Shown here: positions 22,373 to 32,795 of the stretch, in pieces
Layout: each line of letters begins with the position of its first letter
Numbering within the stretch: position 1 is the stretch's first letter
Assembly: GCA_036365455.1 (NCBI GenBank)
Contig: JAWQUS010000030.1
Span: 3,348,001 to 3,412,000, forward strand
Source: Macrosoma leucophasiata
Lineage: Eukaryota; Arthropoda; Insecta; Lepidoptera; Hedylidae
Direction of reading: 5' to 3'
Length of the DNA stretch: 64,000 bases
Translations under genes and position numbers: made by a program
Notes under the pieces: generated by a model
What the model was told of the DNA's origin: nothing
The model's database searches: none
What the model saw: only the letters and a program-made list of their open reading frames with translations

Positions 22373-22520
22373 TATTATAAGTGTGAGATTCTCTCACATT
22401 AGTATGGTTGTTTGTTTGTTTGTTGCTCAATCACGCTAAAGGGGCTTTACGGGGGCTTAAAGGGGTTTCGATGAAATGTTGTACACAGATACAGTATATA
22501 TTGACAATAGAAGGACTTAC
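22373..22520 (+). mobile_element. Helitron-like fragment (X)
   Basis: ATTATAAGTGTGAGATTCTCTC, a (GTTT)n run, then GCTCAATCACGCTAAAGGGGC and TTTCGATGAAATGTTGTACA. No 3' end is visible. Confidence 0.4.
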
Positions 22521-23851
22521 CTGAAAATTACTACAGCTTATTAATTAATCTTTATAGGTTTCAAGAGTATCAGTATGTATACCTAGATCTAGACTAGATC
22601 TAACAGTCACTCGTGTAAAACAATCTTACGTTATCATAATAATTTTCTTTAATGAATTGAATATTATTCTACATTGTGTCCTTATTACTCATTTCAACTA
22701 TATTGATCAACTTTTCGCCACCGTCATCGAATTCACTTGAATGTTTACGTGGTTCAATTTGATTGCTTTATCAGACTGAAAGGCAGAAGTGAACGGTGTA
22801 CTATTTGTTATTAGTTATTTCGGTTGGAAAGAGAAAGTTGTCACCAAAAACGCTTGCCTACTTGTATCGTGAAACAAACATCCTCTTTATTATATTATCC
22901 ACAATCTGATCTCCCGGTGAGCTTTCGCAATCGAGCTATCTTTGGAAACAAGCAAATACCATTACCAAATACGATGCTTATTCATCGCCAAGCCTGTCGT
23001 AAGTCGTGTCCTTACGTTCCTTGTAATTTCTTAATCTTTACATTTGTGAGGTTTCATTAGGAGGACTTCATAAAGAACTGATACGAGAGAGTAGCAGAAC
23101 GGTTTTTATGCTAAAAAAAATACTAAATTAAATGCACAAATTTAATGCTCAAAAAAATTGTATCGTCCCACGCTATAAAAAGGACTTTGTTGATGATCTG
23201 AAGATTAGTTTGTAACATCTTAATAAAAAATCTTTTAGGGAATCTCTTCTAAATTTTTAGGGATTTTATTCCATATACGATAAATAAGTTAAAGGAGAAA
23301 GGGGATATCAGAGAAAACACTTATTAAGGAAAGTAATTACAAAATATCTGAGTCCTATATAATCAATGACCCCTCATCCTCACCCAAAATTACATATATG
23401 AAATACCAGAATAAGCTAAGTAAAAATATTGTTTACGATTTCTCTACGTCATTTTGCAACGTCTCGAATGAAAGAAGCTCGCCCTCAAACAGTTTATCCA
23501 CCGAAGTGGGTTTACAGCAAATAAAACGTTTAGGTCATAGCAAATTAGTGACTAACGTGACAGCCATTCATATTTCACGTCAAGAAAACAGGTTCAAACG
23601 AGACTGTCCAGGAATAGGCATTGGTGCTTTGGAACAAATGTCAAATGGTACGAAACTGTGCACGGCGCGGGAATGGTTCGCAATAAGAGCAAATGAGATG
23701 TGCGTAGATTTAGATCTTGGGTCAACGATCCAGGCATTAATTGCTAAAGTGGTGTTTGCTTTAAAATTAAATATTACTTGAAACTGAATGAATAAATACG
23801 AGTAACGGTTGAAGATCTTAGGTAAATTATGGGTCTAGAAGGTTTTTAAGC
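22521..23851. other. Single-copy DNA with an unassigned 127-codon frame
   Basis: The plus frame 23398-23781 (MKYQNKLSKNIVYDF..) has no signal peptide, membrane segment or motif I recognise. Nothing else is seen. Confidence 0.35.
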
Positions 23852-24016
23852 CTGGGTTGCACCAAGGTATTTGTTAAAGTTATTGTTATATTTACATCCT
23901 TCGCTAACTTATAGAAATCTGTTAAAGTTGTAGTAAGTAAGTAAGTGTAGTAAGTAAGTAGTAAGTAAGTAAGTGTAGTAAGTAGTAAGTAAGTAAAATC
24001 TGGTAAAGCAACCCAG
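23852..24016. mobile_element. TIR MITE with an inner (GTAA)n tract
   Basis: Ends CTGGGTTGC (23852-23860) and GCAACCCAG (24008-24016) are inverted. Inner text GTTAAAGTTATTG / GTTAAAGTTGTAG is typical of a common lepidopteran MITE. A GTAAGTAAGT microsatellite fills 23933-23998. Confidence 0.6.
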
Positions 24017-24341
24017 TCTAAGTAAGGAATAGAAAAAAATGGAATTGGGGATTCCATCTTTTCTGGGAAACGTTTCTTACCAATTTATGAACAGACTCAA
24101 CTATCGCAGATTAAAGGAAATCTGGATCCATAGAAAAGTAATAGATAGATTTTTTTTAATTGATTATTGCATCTGCTAGGTTTATTTTCGTACATTTCTA
24201 ATCGTATTGTTATTGTTAAACTTAACCGTAACGTATGGCTTTGATGAAGATACAATAAGCGTAATACCTAATTAAGATACACTGTCATTTTAATGACGAA
24301 TTATAAATAGTACAGTACCCGTAAATAAAAAATATTGCCCG
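24017..24341. other. Single-copy DNA
   Basis: I see nothing in this stretch. Confidence 0.4.
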
Positions 24342-24518
24342 TCGAGCTTAGGAAGGAGACAATCGGCTAGTTTCGAGTTCGTAGAGCGTTATCTCTGCTG
24401 CCCACTGCCAACGTAAGCACTGATACTCCGGTATTGGTCAAAACTTGATCAAAATAAGGTGCGAAAGAGATAATGCTCTACAGATCCGAAATAAGCCGAC
24501 GTCTCTTCCTGAGATCGA
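24342..24518. mobile_element. Long-TIR MITE
   Basis: The arms of about 60 bp (24342-24400 and 24458-24518) pair at roughly three quarters of positions by eye. Examples: TAGAGCGTTATCTCT against AGAGATAATGCTCTA, and TCGAGCTTAGGAAGGAGAC against GTCTCTTCCTGAGATCGA. No ORF; no clear target duplication. Confidence 0.6.
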
Positions 24519-25656
24519 TGTGCATTATTTCTTGTTGGATACTGTAGTATAACTTGACAGGTATATGTTTAAATAAGTAACGTTAATTATGTCCACGTAT
24601 AATGAGTAGATTCTAATTGATATTTTTATTGCACAACATTATTCAGTCCTCGAAAATGAAATTCTTACAAGCGTTAACTATGAAAATGTTATAATTTGAT
24701 CAAAATATAAATTTCCTTATACCTATCGATGGAACGTAAAATGAAATAATAATTTCAGTTCACGCATAACTTCCTTCGAATGAACACGACTGACTGGTAT
24801 TTAATTAGTTGCTTTTGCATCAAGAAACACACGTAACATTTGTACCTATTTTTAATAAATAATAAATCGTGGACCATTTAAAATACAATAATTATGAAAT
24901 ATTACGCAATATTGAGCAAAACAGGAGAACTGCACAATTTTGAACGAATTGGCCAATAACTTTTGCAGTTTAAGGCTTTTATTTGCAAATTCTAGATCTA
25001 GCTGTGCGTTTTTAAGGGTTCACCACATCAATGCATAAACCTATAAGGAAGGCGGCTAAGGCTATAGATTTTATATGAACTAGCATGCAAATCTCCCATG
25101 TCCTCGTTTCTTATATTTATATTCGTCACTCTCTTCGTACAAGGGAATAGATTTCAACGAACCTATTAGTTCCAATACAATTTTTTAAAGTAAAATTATG
25201 CAATATAATTGATATATTCCTAAATACCAAGATAGTGAAGTGTCGGACGTAAATCTGTGATGAAGTTCCACATAAAAAATGAATTGTTGTCAAAAATTTC
25301 GAAAGCAATACGTTACAATATAAAATATGCAGTAATAAATTAACAGTTTCCGACATCCACGCAAAGAAATATGAAATAGTATTACAGCCTGTTTCCGTTG
25401 TATTTGTAGCGGCCATTTGGTGTAACATATCACGATTGTCGGATTGTAAATAAAATGGCGCTGAGCAAGAAACCTAATTCTTGTAATGACGAATGAGAGT
25501 CTGACGGTTGCCTTAGCTTCTTGGAGACCATCGAACTATCATCGTCCTTATTAAATAATCCATGAATTAAACAATTATGTTTTGCTTTCATAACACAAAC
25601 TCGCAATTATATAACATAACCTTAAAAATATCATTCCTTGTGTTAATATCCCTACT
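24519..25656. other. Single-copy AT-rich DNA
   Basis: Nothing supportable. A 100-codon minus frame at 25126-25428 has no motif. Confidence 0.4.
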
Positions 25657-25840
25657 TCCCTACTTATATTATAAATGCGAAAGTAGCTCTGTCTGTTTGT
25701 CTGTTACCTTTTCACGTCCAAACGACTAAACTGATTTTAATGAAATTTGGTACAGAGATAGAGTTGACTTTGAGAAAGAATATAGGCTACTTAGTTATTT
25801 ATATAAAACGACATCCACGCGGGTGAAGCCGAACAGCTAG
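25657..25840 (+). mobile_element. Helitron-like element (X), short type
   Basis: Begins TCCCTACTTATATTATAAATGC and ends GGGTGAAGCCGAACAGCTAG followed by T. A sister copy at 31250 shares CTGTTACCTTTTCACGTCC and AACGACT..CCGATTTTAATGA. Confidence 0.6.
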
Positions 25841-27097
25841 TTATCTATAAATATAATAATAGATTTTGGCAAATAGTTCGCATCCAATTTCGTAGACATA
25901 TTGTTCCGGTTTCAGTAACCTACGAAGGCTACAGTAATATCAAAGATTATCCTAATAAATTATGACGTGTCATATTATTGCCTTTCTCATAACAAAACAA
26001 CGTTACAAACATCTTGACCTTCAACCGAAAAGAAGAAAGGGTGTGCATGAACACATTTGTCTAAAACATTTACAATAGACTATCCTCTTTATGGGTACCA
26101 TCATACAAATTAGCCAAACACTCGGACTTAATTCATAAACATCGCAAATAGTTTTTCCTATGGTATAAACAGTCACAATAAACACCATGAGATGTCTTGA
26201 AGGCATAGACAAAAAATGCGAGATACCATTTTTTTTGTTTCTTGGCAACAGCACAAATGAGTTGCGATGGCGGATGGGCGGCGTTTTCAACTAAAGGCTT
26301 TTGCGCTTTGGCATAGAGACTAGAATAGCGTGATATCGCTAACGATCCTTTTTTTGTGTAAGGTCGTACGTATGCAAATAAGACACATTTACAATTAGGC
26401 CTTTGGCACACTACGTAGGCGTAGCGAAGCGGAAATATTGCGATTGCGAAAGTTAATAGGATAAACCTAAAACGTTTTGTATAAGTAGTCGTACTAACAG
26501 TACTAACGATATGAATGCACAATTTATCAGATTAAAATATATCTTATGTACGTTATGTGCTTTACACACTAATGAAAAAACCAACATGGCGCCGTGTCAG
26601 TCTGTTATATTATGTCGAAAAACATATTCTAGCAAAAGAATACAGGCTATTGTAGATTGCAACTAACACAAACTGCTGTCATATCGATGGGTAAAATTAC
26701 CCATCAGTGCATATCGTCGACATTGTTCTTTAAACAAGGACTATCTAAGTCAATGGGATACGACGTGTCGGCTGCTTTGGTGTGTAATACCTTCAGATTT
26801 AATTCAATAGCGACCTAAACAATCACCTACACTCGTAGCAAATCATTCCGACAGTTATTTGTTTCCAATGACATACAAATAAGCACTGTGTAAGGATCGT
26901 ATCAACATCCCACAGTTTAACAGACATTGCTTTAAACATCGCGCCAACAATCATTTAATGTTTGTAATAATTATTGTGCATCAATACCAACTATTTTTTG
27001 TTAGTTGGAAAGTTAAAGTGTTTCATCATTCGAATACTATATGAATCATCACACCAATATATATACCGAGTGGGCAACATCTAAGACAAACTTTTAT
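25841..27097. other. Single-copy DNA
   Basis: A minus-strand frame (26133-26522) is low in motif content and probably chance. Nothing else seen. Confidence 0.4.
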
Positions 27098-27233
27098 GGT
27101 GAGATTCACAGACCGCACTACGACTTTACTTAGTACAAAGTATGCTTAGAACTGTCAGTACAGTATGGGATTTGACAGTTCAAAGCGTACTTTGCTCGAA
27201 TGCAAAGTCGTAGTGCGGTCTGTGAATCTCGCC
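27098..27233. mobile_element. Family B snap-back MITE, copy 2
   Basis: Arms GGTGAGATTCACAGACCGC and GCGGTCTGTGAATCTCGCC pair nearly perfectly. The same inner blocks as at 17951 are in inverted order. Confidence 0.85.
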
Positions 27234-28795
27234 CTTAGTGTTGTCCTTCCTTGCTTCTAATTTATTCGTTTTCCAATAGACATAATTTAAGTACCTATAA
27301 GTGCGTCAGCTTTCAAAGATTCCAAAGTAATACTTTTGATAGGTTTACAAAAAAAAAATCAGGTACTGACAGATACTTGTGATAGACCTTCTTACATAAT
27401 TATTGAGTAGCGTAGGCTCCATCATAATAACTTAATTAAGAAAATGTTTTCTCTATTAATATTAATTTAGACAAACTTTCAAGACAGAGAATAACCTATT
27501 TTTTTAGTACTTTAGGAATAAACTCCGAGGTATTATAAGTACTAACTTTGGTCTTTAGCTCATCATTTAACTTAGCGTGCAAATATGAAAGCAATATCTT
27601 TGTTATGTTTTAAATATTTTTATAGCTTTGCTTATTATCTAGTTTAGCTTCATGTGTATTGACAACTTTAGACCTTTGAAAAAGGTATGTCGAAATTTGC
27701 TTGCGATTTTTTTTATAACTCAATTTGTTAATCCATTTCAAATTCCATTATTAAATACTATTATTTTAATCACTTCAGGTATTACTGTAACATGAACTCA
27801 TCATGCTATAATAGAAAATAATTTCTAACCGCCAGTTATCGATACGACACACGACAATCTTAGCATCAGTTGATTGTTTCAACGTTGCACGAATGTTTGA
27901 GGGACTATTTGTTTTTATTATAATTTAACGTAGGTCTCAATAAAAGCGGCCGACTGCCCAGCTGCGTAGCTAACATGGGTCACATGGGTGGTGGCACCTG
28001 GGGCGAATGAGCAAAAAATGGCAATACTTCACATTCTTTTGTATCATTATTCTCCATTCTCCACCGTTGTGGTGAGCAGGGGAAATCAACAAAATAACTT
28101 ATTTTTGTAATGAAAATAGCAAATAATCATACAAATCACATAATTTGCCTTAAAAGTGGTAAATAACCTTAGAATTCACATTGGGGGAAAAAAAACTACA
28201 GCCTCGTAGATAGTTCACCCTGAGTTGGTGTAATGGGATTTTTACCGATTACAGAAGATTCAGAAGTGACAGCCCAAACTACGAGGTACCCTATCACCAT
28301 TTTGCATGAAAATCCTCATAAAGCCAGTGAAAAATAAAATAAAACAAGTCTAACCACGAGCAAAAGAACTTGAAATAGGCTATTAAACGAGCGTTCAGGT
28401 AGAAGTGATAACAGCGACAATATCAAGTATATAAAATAGTACTAAAAACGAATAACCTAACATGCGGGTGATTAAAAGTTAGGCACCGAGTAATTTTTGG
28501 GGTACCTAATTCTTATATTAATTATTGCGCATTTACCAAAGCGAGGGAATTACAAAGATTTAAAGAAAACATATGATTTTATTTTCTTATTGGACGTGCA
28601 AGTATGTAAGGTAGCCCTCTACAGGTAGAGGGCTAATCTCGACGCAACTGTTGCTTCAGTCATCGGATGGTGATGGTGCTTAAACCTTCGAATTCCACTA
28701 CTGCAGCTCTACCTCTAAAGGGAACAAGTTCCCTAATTAATTCATAGGGGGATGAACGACGGGTGTTATTGTTCCTCCGACGAAAAGGGAAGAAC
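27234..28795. other. Single-copy DNA with a small perfect hairpin
   Basis: AGCCCTCTAC/GTAGAGGGCT at 28613-28634 is a 10-bp stem with a 2-base loop. CAGCTGCGTAGCTAACATGGG near 27958 may be a worn DNA transposon end. No gene seen. Confidence 0.4.
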
Positions 28796-28990
28796 CTCCG
28801 ACCAAGCGAGTTGATTTCTGGCGGGCCGCGGTTCTACGATTTAAGTTGTGAAATTGTCTAAACAGGGTAACTCATGTGAAAACTTCATATGTGCGATTAA
28901 GCGGGGTCATACGCCATCTTCCGTTCTAGATAAGTATTTGTGTTTCCTCAGAGCTCCACTAGATGGCGCTTTGTGTGGTGGACGCTACAA
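28796..28990 (+). repeat. Dispersed repeat, copy 1 of a local pair
   Basis: GACCAAGCGAGTTG, GGGTAACTCATGTGAAAAC, GTCATACGCCATCTTCCG and CTAGATGGCGC recur in inverse orientation at 30280-30500. The class is unresolved; it could be an LTR or UTR piece of a retroelement. Confidence 0.6.
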
Positions 28991-29315
28991 AAGCATCAGT
29001 TTTAAAGTATATCGCCAAGTGTCTCGTTCTGTTGATCTATCACCATCCGTTCCTTGAGTTATATGCGAGATAAATTCATAATAAACAGTCACAGCTCAAA
29101 GTATATGTCTGATCGTTGTTTAAACGGTTGTGCAGTCAAAACAAGAGCACGCTATCGGCGTGTCATTAGGGCAAGATATCTGGGGTCGCATCGGTAGTTG
29201 AACTGCTTCCTTGTACGTTCTTAGTGCTTTTGCACTGGTTTCTAGTGCTAATCTATTTGACAGAGCCAAAAAAGTACGTATTTTTGACAGACGAATTAAA
29301 GAGGTTGTTTATATC
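28991..29315. other. Single-copy DNA
   Basis: I see nothing in this stretch. Confidence 0.35.
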
Positions 29316-29541
29316 ATGAAGCACGCATACAGTTCACATTGATGATAAGTAAATACTGTAACATATAAACATCTACACGAAACCAGAGATTTCAATGTAG
29401 AAAAGTTTAGTAGACGCGTTGCCAGTTGCCACTCCTCGGGTCTAAGTTGTTATATCTCTGACCGGAACACGATAGTGCTGAACACTACCATTTACGTGGT
29501 GCCTACGCCCGCAAGCACCAAGACTGGAGCTGTACCACCAG
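29316..29541 (-). repeat. Family A copy, diverged
   Basis: GCATACAGTTCACATTGATG to CTGTACCACCAG. It lacks the GGCAAGTATATTAGGTAATG block between CCATTTA and CGTGGTGCC. Confidence 0.65.
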
Positions 29542-30032
29542 TTATCTATTCTCGATCGATCCTTTTAACCTAACATAACCTAACGAAAAATACTCAAATT
29601 TTAGACAATGCTACATATAGTCAAATCTGTTTTACCCTTAGAAAGATCATTATACAGCTTCCCATACTAATATTTCATAACGTAAAATAAAACCAAGCAA
29701 CGATGCGATATGAGTAAACAGTTCCAATTTTCCAACGAAATTAATTATCAATCACAGTAATAAATCAGTACAGCAATTAAATTGTCCCATTAAGTAGCGA
29801 TACGCGTTGTAAATAGGTCAGTTTTATCGCAAACCAAATACTGTTATATATAAACAAAATATTAACGCAATCAATATTTGGTTCGGTTAAAAATGTTATC
29901 TTGTCTTTTTATGTGAATGAAATTAGTCGGCATGTTGATGCGAAATTGAAAGGCTTTTTCAGAAATATTTCTTAGACAATTACGAATCTAGTGAAAATTC
30001 AATAAGAACAGTTTCTATAGGCTATCACTTAA
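29542..30032. other. Single-copy AT-rich DNA
   Basis: Nothing supportable. Confidence 0.4.
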
Positions 30033-30251
30033 TCTATACTATATATTGAATATTATAAAGCTGAAGAGTTTGTTTGTTTGTTTGTTTGAACGCGCTAATC
30101 TCAGGAAATACTGGTCCGATTTGAAAAATTCTTTCAGTGTTAGATAGCCCATTTATCGAGGAAGGCTTTAGGCTATATATAACATCACGCTAAGACGGAT
30201 AGGAGAGGGTAGGTAACATTGCACACGCGCGAAGCCGGGGCGGTCCGCTAG
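30033..30251 (+). mobile_element. Helitron-like element (X), complete
   Basis: Starts TCTATACTATATATTGAATA, has (GTTT)n and AACGCGCTAATCTCAGG, and ends GCGCGAAGCCGGGGCGGTCCGCTAG followed by T. A relative at 46517 is split by family A. Confidence 0.65.
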
Positions 30252-30279
30252 TTTTAGAATAAAACCTTTCAGCCACTGC

Positions 30280-30500
30280 CACAAGAGTTTATTTAATTCA
30301 CTACATAAGGCGCCACCTAGTAAAGCACTGATCAAATATAAGTACTTTCCTCTGAAGATGGCGTATGACCGTTCTGAATCGCGCATACAAAGTTTTCTCA
30401 TGTGTTGCTCTATATAAAATATGCAACTTCGCATCGTAAATTGTCGGGCTACAAGTGTACCAGGCGCTGTCATCTCGCTTGGTCGAAGGATCCTTCCTCG
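30280..30500 (-). repeat. Dispersed repeat, copy 2 of a local pair
   Basis: Minus-strand counterpart of 28796-28990, sharing TCATACGCCATCTTC and GACCAAGCGAGATGAC. The pair is inverted about 1.3 kb apart. Confidence 0.6.
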
Positions 30501-30659
30501 AGACGGCCGAAGACGTCCTCTGCTGGAGAAAAACTTCCATAAATAGATCCTTAACAGTGTTGTGCGTCATTAGGGAATATATAGTATATATCGCCATAGT
30601 CGACAATAGTGCTGCCAATCCTGCGTCATTGCATTTGTTGTCATATAATTGGTTCATTT

Positions 30660-30765
30660 GACCAGGTTTAATCGCAATTTTCGGTTCACTGACTGCGTGT
30701 ACTAGTGGAAAAATTCTTCTCCATTAGTGGGCGGTAGAGACGCACGTCATAGCACCACTTTATAT
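30660..30765 (-). repeat. Family I fragment, head side
   Basis: TTTCGGTTCACTGACTGC, TACTAGTGGAAAAATTCTTC and TTAGTGGGCGGTAGAGACGC correspond to the head half of the family. The core is missing. Confidence 0.5.
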
Positions 30766-31249
30766 AATTGGTTTTCTATTTATTCCTATCAAATTAACAA
30801 GAATCATATCATAATTATGCGTTGCCATGTTTACACTGGTGATATAAAGGGGAATTCCCAATTCATTCCGACCAACAATGGCGCAAATATTAAAAGAATT
30901 TGTGTAATTACTTTTTTTTGTTAATTATAATATGGCATAGTCAATTAAAATCGAACAATGACCGCGAAACCAATATTTATTCGTCGGTAATCTATCATGA
31001 GTTATTAAAGGCCGTTCCAAATATGACGAATTAATTTTTAAGTTTTTTGTGTAAGTAATTACTAAATGACAACGGAAATTGCATACAAATCCGCTGTCCG
31101 GTTAAAAAATTAATCGTTAAAACTTACATTCGAACAGAGACCTTAATAACAATTATCAATGCTTATTGTAGGAAAACTGACACAACGCAATTTAATTAGA
31201 TAAATAAATTAGATAGCATACCGCTATCTACCTATACCAACAATTCTAA
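30766..31249. other. Single-copy AT-rich DNA
   Basis: Nothing supportable. Confidence 0.4.
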
Positions 31250-31410
31250 TCCCTACTTATATTATAAATGCGAAAGTAACTTTGTCTGTCTGTCTGTTAC
31301 CTTTTCACGTCCAAACGACTGAACCGATTTTAATGATTGTTTGGTACAGAGATGGAGTCAGCTCCAGCAAAGTCAGCTTTGAGAAAGAACATAGGCTAGG
31401 AAACAGCTAG
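31250..31410 (+). mobile_element. Helitron-like element (X), short type
   Basis: TCCCTACTTATATTATAAATGC to GGAAACAGCTAG followed by T. It lacks the ATATAAAACGACATCCACGC part that precedes the end in the sister copy at 25657. Confidence 0.6.
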
Positions 31411-31459
31411 TATGTCATATTTTTGTCTGTATTTTCGTATACTTAGTATAATTTATTTC

Positions 31460-31998
31460 TGGCGTCGGGACGTGACGACCCCATCGTCTACTAGCGGAAG
31501 AATTTTCTTCTACTGGAAAATAATTATTTCACTAGTTCAGGTAGTCAACCGAACAATGGGGCGGTAGTAAGTGCAATTACGCAAGATGGGCAACAGCATC
31601 CTGCGATAAAACTACTGCCACTGCGATCGCCAATCCGCATGCCTAGCGTGGCGATTATGACATACTAGCTGTTGCCCGCGGCTCCGCCCGCGTGTAGTTC
31701 GCTTTTCGCGAAACCTGTGGAAACTCATCAAATCATCCCATGGCATCCCACAGGAATATTTTTTCGGGATAAAATGTATCCTATAATCTTAGTCAGCTAA
31801 TACCCCATCTGTATAACACATTTCATTAAAATCCGTTCAGTGGTTTCGGCGTGGTTGACGGACAAACATCCAAATAAAGAAACTTTCACATTATGATAAT
31901 ATGATATATAATATATGATGATGACATGACATCTGACATATTCCCCTTATGGGGAGGCTTTCGTCCAGCAGTGGACATCATTCGGCTAAAATTATGAT
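31460..31998 (+). repeat. Family I copy split by a Helitron-like element
   Basis: The first part (31460-31662) runs CTGGCGTCGGG to GTGGCGATTATGAC. The tail (CCCCTTATGGGGAGGC, GTCCAGCAGTGGACATC) resumes at about 31940. The uninterrupted copy at 51072 joins these two parts directly, so the intervening X element was inserted. Confidence 0.7.
31665..31912 (-). mobile_element. Helitron-like element (X), minus strand
   Basis: Reading leftwards it ends in a GC-rich stem (GCGGGCGGAGCCGCGGGCAACAGCTAG). The inner text (CCACTGAACGGATTTTAATG) is typical of this group. Its 3' CTAG lies at 31665-31668. Confidence 0.6.
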
Positions 31999-32389
31999 GA
32001 ATTATGATATATTCTGTTGTGTATGTGACGGCCTTTATATTAAAGTCATACATCACGCACATGTTTACGCATACCAATTAGCGGGCACATCAAAACAATA
32101 TGACTATCGACGCCTAATGACCATCGGTGAATGAATATTTATCATACACATTTGGAACACCAAATATTTGACACGAAAGTACAGGATGCTAATAATTTAT
32201 ATTTAGAGAAGACATTTTTTTAAACACATTCAACTTTTTATTGATTGTTTTACTGGTAGAGACCTAGTGCAGGAGCCCTAGGGCCTGGGTACCACAGCAT
32301 TACACTGCTGTCAAGTATGCTATCAGTGAGTGTTTGAAAATATGGTTTGAGATCAATAATAATTTAAGCACAAATCATAATAAAGTTTT
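31999..32389. other. Single-copy DNA
   Basis: Nothing supportable. Confidence 0.35.
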
Positions 32390-32403
32390 ATTACTTCAAT
32401 ATT

Positions 32404-32619
32404 CCGTGCTTCGGAGGGCACGTTAAGCCGTCGGTCCCGGTTGCTATCGATAGATAGCAGTCGATAAGCCCGACAGCGAGTCCGACAGCGGGTTCGCCGC
32501 TTACCCGTATCTCCACCAACCCGCATTGGAGCAGCGTGGTGGAGTAAGCTCCAGTCCTCCCCCCAAAAAGGGGAGAGACTCGTGCCCAGCAGTGGGACGT
32601 ATAATGGGTTGCCATTATA
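32404..32619 (+). mobile_element. 5S-like SINE, 5'-truncated copy 4
   Basis: Starts CCGTGCTTCGGAGGGCACG, the same region at which copy 2 is truncated, and ends GGGTTGCCATTATA. A 14-bp target duplication (32390-32403 and 32620-32633) matches at 12 positions. Confidence 0.8.
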
Positions 32620-32650
32620 ATTACTACAGTATTGGCCAACATAAATGGAA

Positions 32651-32709
32651 GTCGTAAGTAAGTTGGAGAATGATGAATGTCATTCATCATTCTCCAACTT
32701 ACTTATGAC
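32651..32709. repeat. 59-bp near-perfect palindrome
   Basis: Arms of 29 bases (32651-32679 and 32681-32709) differ at one position and are separated by a single T. The arms read AAGTAAGTTGGAGAATG and its complement. It directly precedes an RTE 3' end. See findings. Confidence 0.95.
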
Positions 32710-32795
32710 ATTTTGATGAATGTAGAAGAAGCACGGGAGGTGTGTCAAGTTATCTGGCGCTGCGCACTCTCTGCCTACCCTGTAAGGGATATGAA
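32710..32795 (+). mobile_element. RTE-type LINE, 3' end fragment
   Basis: VEEAREVCQVIWRCALSAYP is followed by a diverged end (GTAAGGGATATGAAAAT). A family-typical block CAGGACCGGGAT is shortened. Confidence 0.6.

Noticed and set aside
23398..23781. 127-codon plus frame with an ATG
   Set aside because: No recognisable domain, signal or membrane segment, and no transcription evidence; left as an unassigned frame.
23933..23998. GTAAGT-rich tract as clustered splice donors
   Set aside because: It is a simple GTAA microsatellite inside a MITE.
26133..26522. 129-codon minus frame
   Set aside because: Contains a worn low-complexity stretch, no domain, and overlaps another frame; likely chance.
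28613..28634. 10-bp hairpin as a terminator
   Set aside because: Rho-independent terminators do not apply in this kind of genome, and no U-tract or gene is next to it.
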